Below, piece by piece: positions 19,737 to 27,439 of a DNA stretch of 64,000 nt. Every line of letters starts with the position of its first letter. Positions within the stretch are counted from its first letter, which is position 1. Source of the stretch: Alphaproteobacteria bacterium MarineAlpha11_Bin1 (GTDB lineage Bacteria; Pseudomonadota; Alphaproteobacteria; MPNO01; UBA830). The position numbers and the translations under genes are program-made. Under the pieces are notes generated by a model that ran no database searches, was not told the origin of the DNA, and saw nothing but the letters and a program-made list of their open reading frames with translations. The stretch is taken from contig PTJZ01000014.1 in NCBI GenBank assembly GCA_002937455.1, forward strand, positions 1 through 64,000. Reading direction: 5' to 3'.

Positions 19737-19766
19737 CGTATAGCAGGGTAAAAGTCAAAAAATCAA
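19737..19766 (-). promoter_or_regulatory. Candidate sigma-70 promoter of ahcY
   Basis: On the minus strand TTGATT (19766-19761) and TATACG (19742-19737) are 18 bp apart. The predicted start of transcription, near 19730, coincides with the 5' arm of the structured leader. Confidence 0.45.
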
Positions 19767-19883
19767 CAATGGATAATTACACAATTTAGAATCTGCCATG
19801 CCAAGACCCACAGACCAGAAGATACCGAGAAGTAGGAAATCTAGGGCGATAAGAGAAAACACAAAATTTCCTCTAAAACTCAT
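19755..19883 (-). CDS. Possible 42-residue membrane peptide between rapZ and ahcY
   Basis: A short frame starts at the ATG at 19883. The product has one hydrophobic span, FVFSLIALDFLLLGIFW, at about residues 7-23, and stops inside the ahcY promoter. There is no clear ribosome-binding site, so this may be chance. It occupies the place where phosphotransferase genes lie in related genomes but does not resemble HPr or EIIA. Confidence 0.2.
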   Translation of the reverse strand: MSFRGNFVFSLIALDFLLLGIFWSVGLGMADSKLCNYPLLIF

Positions 19884-19986
19884 TGTGCCGCATCGCATCT
19901 ACCCGCTTGGTGTAGGTACCGAAATGCCCAAGCCGCTCGAGGCACCGCCTACTCTAGGATCTAATTTCTATCTCCACCGAAGCCAC

Positions 19987-20895
19987 CTATTTGTGACCGG
20001 ATAGGTCGCGGTGGCTGATCATTACCCGCTCACTGATACGATTCAGCCAGTCTTTGAGTTTTTCGGCAACATAAACCGACCGGTGTTTGCCACCCGTACA
20101 GCCCACAGCAATTGTCAGATAGCTCTTTCCCTCAGAACTAAACCGAGGCAAAAGCGGTTCTAACAGACGGGTCAGATTACCGAAATAGGATCCGAAATCG
20201 GGATCTCCTTCAATGAATTCCCCAACCGGCGCGTCCTGGCCGGATAGCGCGCGAAGACCATCCTCGTAGTGCGGGTTCTTCAGAAATCTGACATCGAATA
20301 CAAGATCAGCTTCATGCGGCAGTCCGCGTCGATATGCGAAAGAAGTTATAAAAATAGCAAGGCCGGGCGCAGCTTCCAAAGCGTAATTAGAATCAAGTAG
20401 GCGTTTTAGATCGCCAGTCTCCATGTCTGTTGTCTCAATCACCTCGTCTGCACGATCGCGCAATGGGGAAAGAAGGTGACGCTCTCCTCGGATTCCATCA
20501 GTGACGCGACGGTCTGGCGTTACGGGATGTCGGCGACGAGTTTCTGAAAATCTCCGCTGAAGTACTTCCGGGGCACAGTCTAAAAACAGTAACCGGACTC
20601 TTAAGTCATCTCGCGTAATCAGTGCGTCAAGTTCTTCGATAAACGGTTCCGCACCAAAATCCCGGGTACGCGCATCCACGCCAATAGCAAGCGGGCGGCC
20701 CCCGCCACTTCCGGGGGATAGTAGGTTAGACAGTAACGAGAGGGGTAAATTGTCAACGGCTTCATACCCGAGATCTTCAAGCGCCTTCAAGGCGGTGGAT
20801 CGTCCAGCACCAGACATGCCGGTCACGATAACTACCGGTGACTCCTCACCGGGATCGCGATTAATTTGTTCCTGAGCCCCACTGATTAAGGTCAT
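19987..20895 (-). CDS. rapZ: RapZ-family nucleotide-binding protein (RNase adapter)
   Basis: RapZ (YvcJ) is a two-domain protein. In E. coli it senses glucosamine-6-phosphate and steers sRNA decay; in other bacteria it is a nucleotide-binding regulator. The 302-residue product has a P-loop GMSGAGRS at about 26-33 (arginine where lysine is usual) and EDLGYEAVDNLP. The C-terminal sensing domain has IAVGCTGGKHRSVYVAEKL. In alphaproteobacteria it usually sits with hprK and PTS genes beside chvGI; here only a short unrecognised frame separates it from chvG. Confidence 0.95.
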   Translation of the reverse strand: MTLISGAQEQINRDPGEESPVVIVTGMSGAGRSTALKALEDLGYEAVDNLPLSLLSNLLSPGSGGGRPLAIGVDARTRDFGAEPFIEELDALITRDDLRVRLLFLDCAPEVLQRRFSETRRRHPVTPDRRVTDGIRGERHLLSPLRDRADEVIETTDMETGDLKRLLDSNYALEAAPGLAIFITSFAYRRGLPHEADLVFDVRFLKNPHYEDGLRALSGQDAPVGEFIEGDPDFGSYFGNLTRLLEPLLPRFSSEGKSYLTIAVGCTGGKHRSVYVAEKLKDWLNRISERVMISHRDLSGHK

Positions 20896-20904
20896 ACCGT
20901 TGTT

Positions 20905-21099
20905 TTAACCCTTAGTTGCCCGAGATATAATCAGTCCTTGCCGTAGTCCTTCAACACGCGTGCTTCCGAGGTGGATCGGGCCGATGACGCATAAACGGCT
21001 ACACGCACCTTTGCAATCAATGTTAGCCTCAATTGCGAAATATCCTGTTGCCTGGTCCCAATCCTTAAATACTCGTACAAAACGGAATATGGCAACCAC
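20905..21099 (-). CDS. Small unrecognised frame in the usual hprK position
   Basis: A GTG at 21099 opens a 64-residue frame that ends 9 nt before rapZ and begins 37 nt after chvG. The product has aromatic/basic residues early (IFRFVRVFKDWD) and three cysteines in DCKGACSRLC. I see no P-loop or other HPr-kinase feature, so it is not a recognisable hprK fragment. It could be a small gene, a decayed remnant, or chance. The spacing within the operon is the main argument for it. Confidence 0.3.
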   Translation of the reverse strand: MVAIFRFVRVFKDWDQATGYFAIEANIDCKGACSRLCVIGPIHLGSTRVEGLRQGLIISRATKG

Positions 21100-21136
21100 T
21101 AGAATACGGCCTTGGGCACATGGATCAAATTACGGG

Positions 21137-22768
21137 TCACGTAATTGCGGCGGGTAGCCGTACTACGAACCTAGCACCGAGTAAACTCTCCCCCGCACCT
21201 CGGACGTTTTCAGCATATATCACTCCACCATGTGCCTCGACGATCTGGCGTGAAATACTCAGCCCCAAACCAGAATGCATACCGAAAGTCTCCTCCTTCG
21301 GCCGCTCCGAATAGAACCGTTCGAAGATTGAATCAAGACTATCCAGTGGGACACCCGGACCTTGATCTTGTACTGTCACAATAACATCCTGCCGGTAACG
21401 TTTTAGTTCCACGACGATCTTATCGCCTCGCGGGGTGAATGACCGCGCATTACTTATTAAGTTCTGAACCACTTGTACCAACCGCCCTTCTATTCCTCGA
21501 ACCTTATATTCGGAGTTCCCGCCGCTAAATAGGATATCAGCGCGAGGAGCCTCACCAGCGAGATCATTTGCCGCAGTCGTGTGCACCTGTACAAGTGCTG
21601 GAAGCAATTCACCGAGATCGACGATCTCCATTTGACCTCGTGCTAGTTCCGCATCAAGGCGTGAAGCGTCGGAGATATCACTGATTAGGCGATCGAGGCG
21701 TTTTACATCGTCTTGGATAATATCCATCAAGGCAGCCTGCTTCTCTGAATCGTTGACACGAGAAACAGTTTCCACCGCGCTGCGCAGAGATGTAAGAGGG
21801 TTCTTGATCTCGTGCGCTACGTCTGCGGCGAAACTTTCATTGGCCTCAATCCTCTGCCAAAGCGCCTCTGTCATATCCCGTAGGGCTTCAGATAGATCTC
21901 CGATTTCATCTCGGCGCCGGGTGAAATCGGGTATTGTGTCGGCTTCTCCATGCCCGCGACGAACCGTATCTGCAGCAGCCGCGAGGCGTCGCACCGGACG
22001 AGCGATCGCTCCGGCGAGATAGAGTGACAGGAGTACAGTTACCCCCAACACGATGCCGAATACTTTTAGGATATCGAGACGAAAATCACGCACAGCAGCA
22101 TCGATTTCCTCCGAATTGGCAGTCAAGAGTACGGCACCCAAAACCCGCTTGAACCTCTGCACCGGCACAGCAGCACCCAGCTTGACCCCACCATTCTGGA
22201 CCGACCATCGGTCTGTCCCAGACTTTCCGGCCAACGCCGCCGATAGAACGGGGAGTCGCGCAACGTCTAGTGGTACCGAATCTGGAAACGGTGGCTCCTT
22301 ACGCCGTTCGGGGAGGAACTTAAGGAATGTGTTGTAAACCCGGTTAAGGATTGACCCGGTACCAGTCGTTTCACCGGGCATAGGCAGGAGCTCGACTTGT
22401 ACCGCACCCCCCGGCCCGGACAAAAACCGGCTATCCGCGATCTCGACTCCGTCAACACCAAATACCAAGGCACGAACGCGGGTGCGGGTCGGCGCGGCGA
22501 GCCGCCGTAACATACGCCGCGCAACACCAGGAAGAATTGATTGCGAACCGTCCAACCGAGTACCGATCGCTCCCTCGCCCCCGATCGCCCCCTCACCTAA
22601 GGCGCCTGCAAAAATTTCAGCCTGTGTTTCCAAGGCTGCCAAATCTGCCTCGATCAGGCCATCACGATATTCGTCGAGATACAGAACCCCTATCGCAAGG
22701 ATCGCGAGTGGTAAAACGTTTACGGTGAGGATTCGCCGGGTAAGCGGCGAGAACAGCCGGAAAGTCAT
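21137..22768 (-). CDS. chvG: ChvG-type sensor histidine kinase
   Basis: This is the membrane sensor of the ChvG/ChvI system, which in alphaproteobacteria responds to acid and envelope stress. The 543 residues show a transmembrane segment at about 15-33, a periplasmic domain of over 200 residues, a second membrane segment near 235-255 and a HAMP region beginning ARPVRRLAAAAD. The phosphorylatable histidine lies in DVAHEIKNPLTSL, near 320. The ATPase domain has the N box NLISNARSF, DQGPGVPLD, and the G2 box GLGLSISRQIVEAHGG. It is 36 nt downstream of chvI on the same strand. Confidence 0.95.
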   Translation of the reverse strand: MTFRLFSPLTRRILTVNVLPLAILAIGVLYLDEYRDGLIEADLAALETQAEIFAGALGEGAIGGEGAIGTRLDGSQSILPGVARRMLRRLAAPTRTRVRALVFGVDGVEIADSRFLSGPGGAVQVELLPMPGETTGTGSILNRVYNTFLKFLPERRKEPPFPDSVPLDVARLPVLSAALAGKSGTDRWSVQNGGVKLGAAVPVQRFKRVLGAVLLTANSEEIDAAVRDFRLDILKVFGIVLGVTVLLSLYLAGAIARPVRRLAAAADTVRRGHGEADTIPDFTRRRDEIGDLSEALRDMTEALWQRIEANESFAADVAHEIKNPLTSLRSAVETVSRVNDSEKQAALMDIIQDDVKRLDRLISDISDASRLDAELARGQMEIVDLGELLPALVQVHTTAANDLAGEAPRADILFSGGNSEYKVRGIEGRLVQVVQNLISNARSFTPRGDKIVVELKRYRQDVIVTVQDQGPGVPLDSLDSIFERFYSERPKEETFGMHSGLGLSISRQIVEAHGGVIYAENVRGAGESLLGARFVVRLPAAIT

Positions 22769-22804
22769 ATTCTACAATTATAACGGCGCGAAACCGCTCC
22801 TCCA

Positions 22805-23551
22805 TTAACCTTCCCTATATCGATATCCTATCCCGTACATAGTTTCTATCTCGCCAAAATCTGGATCCACAGCGCGGAACTTTTTGCGTAGTCGTTTAAT
22901 ATGGCTGTCGATAGTTCGGTCATCGACATAGATCGATTCGCCGTAGGCAGCGTCCATAAGTTGATCGCGCGATTTAACATGTCCAGGATTCTGCGCAAGT
23001 GCCCGTAGAATCAGAAACTCCGTCACCGTAAAATCAACAGGGGCATTTTTCCACATACAACTGAAACGGTTTAGGTCGAGCCGCAAATCGCCTCGGATGA
23101 TTGGCGGCTCGGAGTCCGCGGCCTCGTCTTCTTGGTTTCGGCTTTTATGGCGACGCAGCAATGTGAGAATACGTTCGATCAATAACCGCTGAGAAAAAGG
23201 CTTTTTTATGTAGTCGTCCGCCCCCATCCTAAGACCAAGAATCTCATCAACCTCGTCATCTTTTGACGTTAGGAATATTATCGGCATCTTTGACTGACGA
23301 CGAAGCCTGATTAGTAGTTCCATGCCATCCATCCGAGGCATCTTGATATCGAGAATCGCAAGATCCACCTGCCGGGACGATAGACCCCGAAGGGCGGATT
23401 CCCCGTCGACATAGGTTCGGACCTCAAAACCCTCGGCCTCGAGCGTCATCGAGACCGAGGTAAGGATGTTACGATCATCATCCACTAGCGCGATTGTCGT
23501 GGCGCCAACCCCACTATCAATTTTAGAAAGCGTATCTGTCACGATTGTCAT
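22805..23551 (-). CDS. chvI: ChvI-type response regulator, OmpR family
   Basis: The partner of ChvG is a 248-residue DNA-binding response regulator. The receiver domain (about 18-130) has the acid pair DDD at 24-26, the phosphoacceptor Asp68 in LAILDIKMP, and the switch lysine in YIKKPFS. The winged-helix domain (about 150-248) ends [17 protein letters not shown]...GIGYRYREG, as in OmpR-type effectors. In rhizobia ChvI controls exopolysaccharide and membrane genes and affects pckA; pckA is two genes away in the opposite direction. Confidence 0.95.
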   Translation of the reverse strand: MTIVTDTLSKIDSGVGATTIALVDDDRNILTSVSMTLEAEGFEVRTYVDGESALRGLSSRQVDLAILDIKMPRMDGMELLIRLRRQSKMPIIFLTSKDDEVDEILGLRMGADDYIKKPFSQRLLIERILTLLRRHKSRNQEDEAADSEPPIIRGDLRLDLNRFSCMWKNAPVDFTVTEFLILRALAQNPGHVKSRDQLMDAAYGESIYVDDRTIDSHIKRLRKKFRAVDPDFGEIETMYGIGYRYREG

Positions 23552-24011
23552 ACTAACACCTCAGGCTTGGATTCACTGCGAAGTAATTTTTAGGCTGGGC
23601 ACCCAATGCCCGTCGTCTGAATTGAAAGGACCCGGAAGGCTCATCTAGAATCTGAAGATAGACGCAGCAACATTGTCGACACTATTCTTGTCAGTTCGCA
23701 CAGGCAACAATTTGGCCATCCACATTCATCGCTATCAATTATGCTGTGTAGGGGTTCCCGAGGATAAAGCAAATCGACAGTTATTTCCTTTCCGATCACC
23801 ACCGTTACTACCGCAAAGCGAATGGTTAAATTCGTCTTCACTTTGACCTACGGCTATCTGAGGACAAATAATATGCATACGGCGCAAAATGCCTTTTTAT
23901 TTTTCGGCTGCTGTAGAGTGTTTTTTTACTCCCTAATTAGGGCAAAAATAGGGCATGGTTTAGCCAATTCTAAGCGAAGTTGAACGATTATCTTCAGTGC
24001 AAGAACCAACC
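23552..24011. other. Divergent intergenic region between chvI and the HugZ-like gene
   Basis: About 460 bp with no credible gene. A 66-codon minus-strand frame (23641-23841) has no family features and poor composition. The right half is AT-rich and carries the palindrome at 23931-23942. Promoters for both flanking genes must lie here. Confidence 0.6.
23931..23942. promoter_or_regulatory. 12-bp perfect palindrome upstream of the HugZ-like gene
   Basis: CCCTAATTAGGG reads the same on both strands and lies about 70 bp upstream of the 24012 start, after a run of T residues. The symmetry suggests an operator for a dimeric regulator. It does not match the Fur consensus. Confidence 0.35.
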
Positions 24012-24755
24012 ATGAGCGACATGAAAATTCCGGGACAGATACCGATAGAAACCCTTTCACGCCAGTTGCTACGGGCCTGCGATCAGGCGGTGCTGTCTAC
24101 CGCGCTGGTGGATGGAGGATGGCCATACGGATCACTAGTTATGACGGCCTGCGACCACATGGCAGCCCCATTGCTACTTTTATCGGATCTTGCTGAACAC
24201 ACTATGAATCTTGCTCGCGACAACCGAGCCTCGCTTTTGCTAAACGGGACCGTTGGCCTTGACAACCCACTCACAGGTTCGCGGATTACGGTCCTTGGCA
24301 AGGTCGTAAAGACAGACGAACCGAACCTAAAGGCGCGCTATGTATCTCGCCATCCTGAAAGTGAGATGTTCGTGGGTTTCAAGGATTTTAATTTATACAG
24401 AATGACTATCGCGAGGGCACATATTGTAGCTGGTTTCGGTATCATACATTGGATCGGTGCCGAGAAACTGCTTTTTGACACCGCCGGCTTCGAGGGCATC
24501 GCAGCAGCCGAGGCTGACATTGTCACCCATATGAATGAGGACCACGCGGAAGCGGTCTCACTCTATGCAACTTCTTTACTAGGGCTGGAGCCCGGGAAAT
24601 GGAAAATGACTGGTGTAGATCCAGAGGGGTGCGATCTTCGTGACGGCGGCGAGGTCGCCCGGGTCAACTTTGATAAACCTGCTGCCAATGCAGAAGATGT
24701 TCGTGTTGCGCTCATCAGATTGGTTAAGACAGCGCGAGCTTCAGAAAAAGTTTAA
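24012..24755 (+). CDS. HugZ-like haem utilisation / pyridoxamine-phosphate-oxidase-fold protein
   Basis: The 247-residue protein has an N-terminal split-barrel FMN-binding-like domain (about 10-150), with VLSTALVDGGWPYGSLV and a GSRITVLGKV strand. A C-terminal DUF2470-type domain follows, with THMNEDHAEAVSLYA near residues 170-185. Proteins of this build include HugZ/HutZ, which bind and help degrade haem to release iron, and others of unknown role. I start it at 24012 (MSDMKIPG); an ATG at 23997 adds five residues. It sits between chvI and pckA, genes that are often direct neighbours. Confidence 0.85.
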   Translation: MSDMKIPGQIPIETLSRQLLRACDQAVLSTALVDGGWPYGSLVMTACDHMAAPLLLLSDLAEHTMNLARDNRASLLLNGTVGLDNPLTGSRITVLGKVVKTDEPNLKARYVSRHPESEMFVGFKDFNLYRMTIARAHIVAGFGIIHWIGAEKLLFDTAGFEGIAAAEADIVTHMNEDHAEAVSLYATSLLGLEPGKWKMTGVDPEGCDLRDGGEVARVNFDKPAANAEDVRVALIRLVKTARASEKV

Positions 24756-24785
24756 AAAAGACACCCTAAATCGACTCATTCGCGT

Positions 24786-24813
24786 TTGACTCCCGCCTCG
24801 CCAAGAGTATGTT
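24786..24813 (+). promoter_or_regulatory. Candidate sigma-70 promoter of pckA
   Basis: TTGACT (24786-24791) and TATGTT (24808-24813) are 16 bp apart. A small perfect hairpin GCTCA-gtc-TGAGC follows at 24847-24859 in the leader. Confidence 0.5.
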
Positions 24814-24912
24814 GCGGAGGTTTCAGAAATACGAATAACAAGGCAAGCTCAGTCTGAGCAGTAACGCGGAGTAATCCAGTGAAAAATTGCCTGTTACGCT
24901 CAGGAGGTAAAC

Positions 24913-26517
24913 GTGGAGCATAACGGACGTCCGAGCTCATTCGGGCTTGAAAACCACGGCTTAGAAAACCTTGTTTGTGCCCATTGGAATCTGTCGATAC
25001 CGGCACTCTACGAACAATCGCTTCGCCGCGGTGAGAGTGAGCTGGCTGCCGGCGGTGGGCTGGTCGTCACCACAGGTGAGTACACAGGGCGATCACCAAA
25101 AGATAAATACATAGTCGATGAGCCAGAGAATACCGATAACATCTGGTGGGGCCCGGTTAATAATAAAATCTCGCCTGAGTACTTCAACACCATGCGAAAT
25201 CGAATGCTGGCCTATATGCAGCATAAGGAAGTTTTCGTTCAGGATTGTTATGCGGGCGCCGACCCTGATTACCGAATCAAGGTTCGTGTCGTAACTGAAC
25301 AGGCGTGGCACAGCCTTTTCGCCCAGAACATGTTCATCAATCCCTTAGAAGAAGAGCAGGTCGATTTTGAGCCAGATTTTACTGTGCTACATGCTCCGAA
25401 TCTTCAATCGATACCGGCGATTGATGGGACTGGGTCGGAAGTGTTTGTGATGTTAAATTTCGCCGAAAGGCTTATCCTAGTTGGAGGCTCCCATTATACA
25501 GGAGAGATCAAGAAGACGATCTTCTCGGTTCTCAACTATCTACTACCGGGCCAGAATGTTTTGCCGATGCACTGCTCCGCCAATATCGGAGAAAAGGGTG
25601 ATACCGCCATTTTCTTTGGGCTATCCGGAACCGGAAAAACAACCCTTTCGTCCGACCCCACGCGGACCCTGATCGGCGACGATGAGCATGGTTGGTCGGA
25701 TAATGGCGTTTTTAATTTCGAGGGCGGATGCTACGCGAAGGCGATCAATTTATCGCAGGAGGCTGAGCCCGAAATCTACGCCGCTTCCTTGCGATTTGGC
25801 ACCGTACTTGAGAACGTAACGCTCGATCCGTTCACCAAGTTCCCGAACTTCGACGACGACTCTCTTACCGAAAATACCCGTTCCTCCTATCCGCTCCATT
25901 ACATACCAGGCACAAGTGATACTGGTATTGGAGGACAGCCAGAGAATATTGTAATGCTCACAGCGGATGCGTTCGGAGTTCTTCCGCCAATCAGTCAGCT
26001 TACTGCAGACCAGGCAATGTACCACTTCCTGTCCGGCTATACGGCGAGACTTGCCGGAACGGAACGTGGCGTCGATACCCCACAGGCTACTTTCTCAACC
26101 TGCTTCGGAGCACCCTTCCTCCCAAGGCACCCAACCGTATATGCAAAACTTCTTGGCGAACGAATTGCAAAAAGTGGTGCCAAGTGCTGGCTGGTCAATA
26201 CGGGTTGGAGTGGGGGCGGCTACGGCACTGGTGAACGCATGAAGATTGCGCATACCCGAACCATGGTTCGGGCGGCGGTTGAGGGCAAACTTGCGAAGGT
26301 CGGGGTTACGCCGGATCCCAATTTCGGTCTACTGATCCCTGAGAACGTTCCGGGCGTTCCAAAAGAAGTTCTCAATCCGAAAGAAACTTGGGTGGACAAG
26401 GGCAGTTACGAAGACACCGCACGTGACCTGGCCCAACGCTTTGAAAGTAACTTCGAACAATTTGAGGATGAGGTCACTGAGGAAGTTAAGGCCGCCGGCA
26501 TCCACGCTGCCGAGTAA
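24913..26517 (+). CDS. pckA: Phosphoenolpyruvate carboxykinase (ATP)
   Basis: This enzyme converts oxaloacetate and ATP to phosphoenolpyruvate, CO2 and ADP, the first committed step of gluconeogenesis. The 534-residue length and the P-loop GLSGTGKTTLS (about 236-246), GDDEHGWSDNGVFNFEGGCY and the substrate motif TGEYTGRSPKDKYIV identify the ATP-dependent family. The start is GTG at 24913, 5 nt after a strong AGGAGG ribosome-binding site (24902-24907). Its promoter region is separate from the HugZ-like gene. Confidence 0.98.
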   Translation: MEHNGRPSSFGLENHGLENLVCAHWNLSIPALYEQSLRRGESELAAGGGLVVTTGEYTGRSPKDKYIVDEPENTDNIWWGPVNNKISPEYFNTMRNRMLAYMQHKEVFVQDCYAGADPDYRIKVRVVTEQAWHSLFAQNMFINPLEEEQVDFEPDFTVLHAPNLQSIPAIDGTGSEVFVMLNFAERLILVGGSHYTGEIKKTIFSVLNYLLPGQNVLPMHCSANIGEKGDTAIFFGLSGTGKTTLSSDPTRTLIGDDEHGWSDNGVFNFEGGCYAKAINLSQEAEPEIYAASLRFGTVLENVTLDPFTKFPNFDDDSLTENTRSSYPLHYIPGTSDTGIGGQPENIVMLTADAFGVLPPISQLTADQAMYHFLSGYTARLAGTERGVDTPQATFSTCFGAPFLPRHPTVYAKLLGERIAKSGAKCWLVNTGWSGGGYGTGERMKIAHTRTMVRAAVEGKLAKVGVTPDPNFGLLIPENVPGVPKEVLNPKETWVDKGSYEDTARDLAQRFESNFEQFEDEVTEEVKAAGIHAAE

Positions 26518-26575
26518 CTCTGTGAACAAAATAAGAGAAGGTGGGCGTCTCGTTGATACAGCTCTCAGTGAGCAC

Positions 26576-27196
26576 TCAATGCACGACGCGCTGACAGGTT
26601 TCGCACCGCGCGGAAACTTCAAGCGTATGTAGCCGTTGATCGACCCAGGCGAGTCGATCAGCCATAGCTGCTCTCAGGAATGGCCTGTCCGGCACCAGAC
26701 CATCGCGACGCTCCAACAATCCCTGCTTAACGTCCAAGTAGAACCTTTTTAAATCGCTGATCACGGCGGGCATATCTTCTTCATCTGTCACGTCCAGCAG
26801 GCCAAACTTTATCGTGGCAGCTGATCGAGAAATCGGATCATCCCAGTCCGGCAGTGGGCGGTTCATGAGATCTCGGAATACCTTCGCGCCCTTTGGTGTA
26901 AGCGTATAGTAAAATGGAATAGAGCTAACCCAACTCTCCGTTGCGAGGATGGTTCCTTTGGCCGATGCTTTGCGCAAACCATCGGCGATTACTTCCTTCG
27001 GCGGCCGCCATCCGCCTCCCGTCAGACACCAAATCGTATTAATAAGACACGCTAAAGAAGTCATGCGACACGTTGTAGCGCCGTACAGCGCGAGTTCTAA
27101 GGCGGCGTCGGCGTCTAGATGGCATGCAGGTGTTCCCTCCCGTTTAGGTAAAACAGCGATGTCCGTCAGCTGTCTTAATTTACTAGAATTGGTCAT
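26576..27196 (-). CDS. PadR-like transcriptional regulator, cysteine-rich
   Basis: The 206-residue protein has a winged-helix-like segment ending in SIPFYYTLTPKGAKVFRDLM (about 100-119), as in PadR proteins. A helical C-terminal region resembles the PadR dimerisation domain (DWDDPISRSAATIKFGLLD onward). Six cysteines stand out: 25, 43, 50, 57, 198 and 201, the last two as CETC next to a C-terminal histidine. This could bind iron, an Fe-S cluster or another metal. A Fur-box-like site lies inside its promoter. The family call is tentative; the iron link is inference from the promoter and the neighbouring transporter. Confidence 0.65.
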   Translation of the reverse strand: MTNSSKLRQLTDIAVLPKREGTPACHLDADAALELALYGATTCRMTSLACLINTIWCLTGGGWRPPKEVIADGLRKASAKGTILATESWVSSIPFYYTLTPKGAKVFRDLMNRPLPDWDDPISRSAATIKFGLLDVTDEEDMPAVISDLKRFYLDVKQGLLERRDGLVPDRPFLRAAMADRLAWVDQRLHTLEVSARCETCQRVVH

Positions 27197-27265
27197 CCAT
27201 TTTTCCTTTTGGAATCAATTACCTGCACGCTTCCATACGTCAATTGCAATCACCTTCATCGCCTC

Positions 27266-27294
27266 AGTTTAAATGAGAATGATTATCATTACAA
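27266..27294 (-). promoter_or_regulatory. Candidate promoter of the PadR-like gene
   Basis: On the minus strand TTGTAA (27294-27289) and TAAACT (27271-27266) are 17 bp apart. The spacer is filled by the Fur-box-like palindrome. Confidence 0.5.
27274..27288. promoter_or_regulatory. Fur-box-like operator
   Basis: TGAGAATGATTATCA matches the 7-1-7 Fur consensus TGATAATnATTATCA at 13 of 14 non-spacer positions. It lies exactly between the -35 and -10 hexamers of the PadR-like gene, where repressor binding would block RNA polymerase. It is also 151 bp past the fbpC stop. Confidence 0.75.
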
Positions 27295-27439
27295 AATTTA
27301 TTGTATAAATACAAAAATTTTATAAACAATTCTTGGACGTTACGGCCGTCGATAATTGGCGATGGATACTCGGTGAGCGGAAAGCAGAAAAATCCTCAGA
27401 AACATGGTTAGCAAAGGGCTTAGCGCCAGGATTCGGAAG

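Noticed and set aside
19642..19766. Known SAH or SAM-II riboswitch before ahcY
   Set aside because: The conserved core sequences of those classes are not present; I report only an unassigned structured leader.
20905..21099. hprK (HPr kinase) fragment
   Set aside because: No P-loop or HPr-kinase signature can be seen in any frame of the chvG-rapZ gap.
23641..23841. 66-codon minus-strand frame upstream of chvI
   Set aside because: It has no ribosome-binding site, no family features and an unlikely composition.
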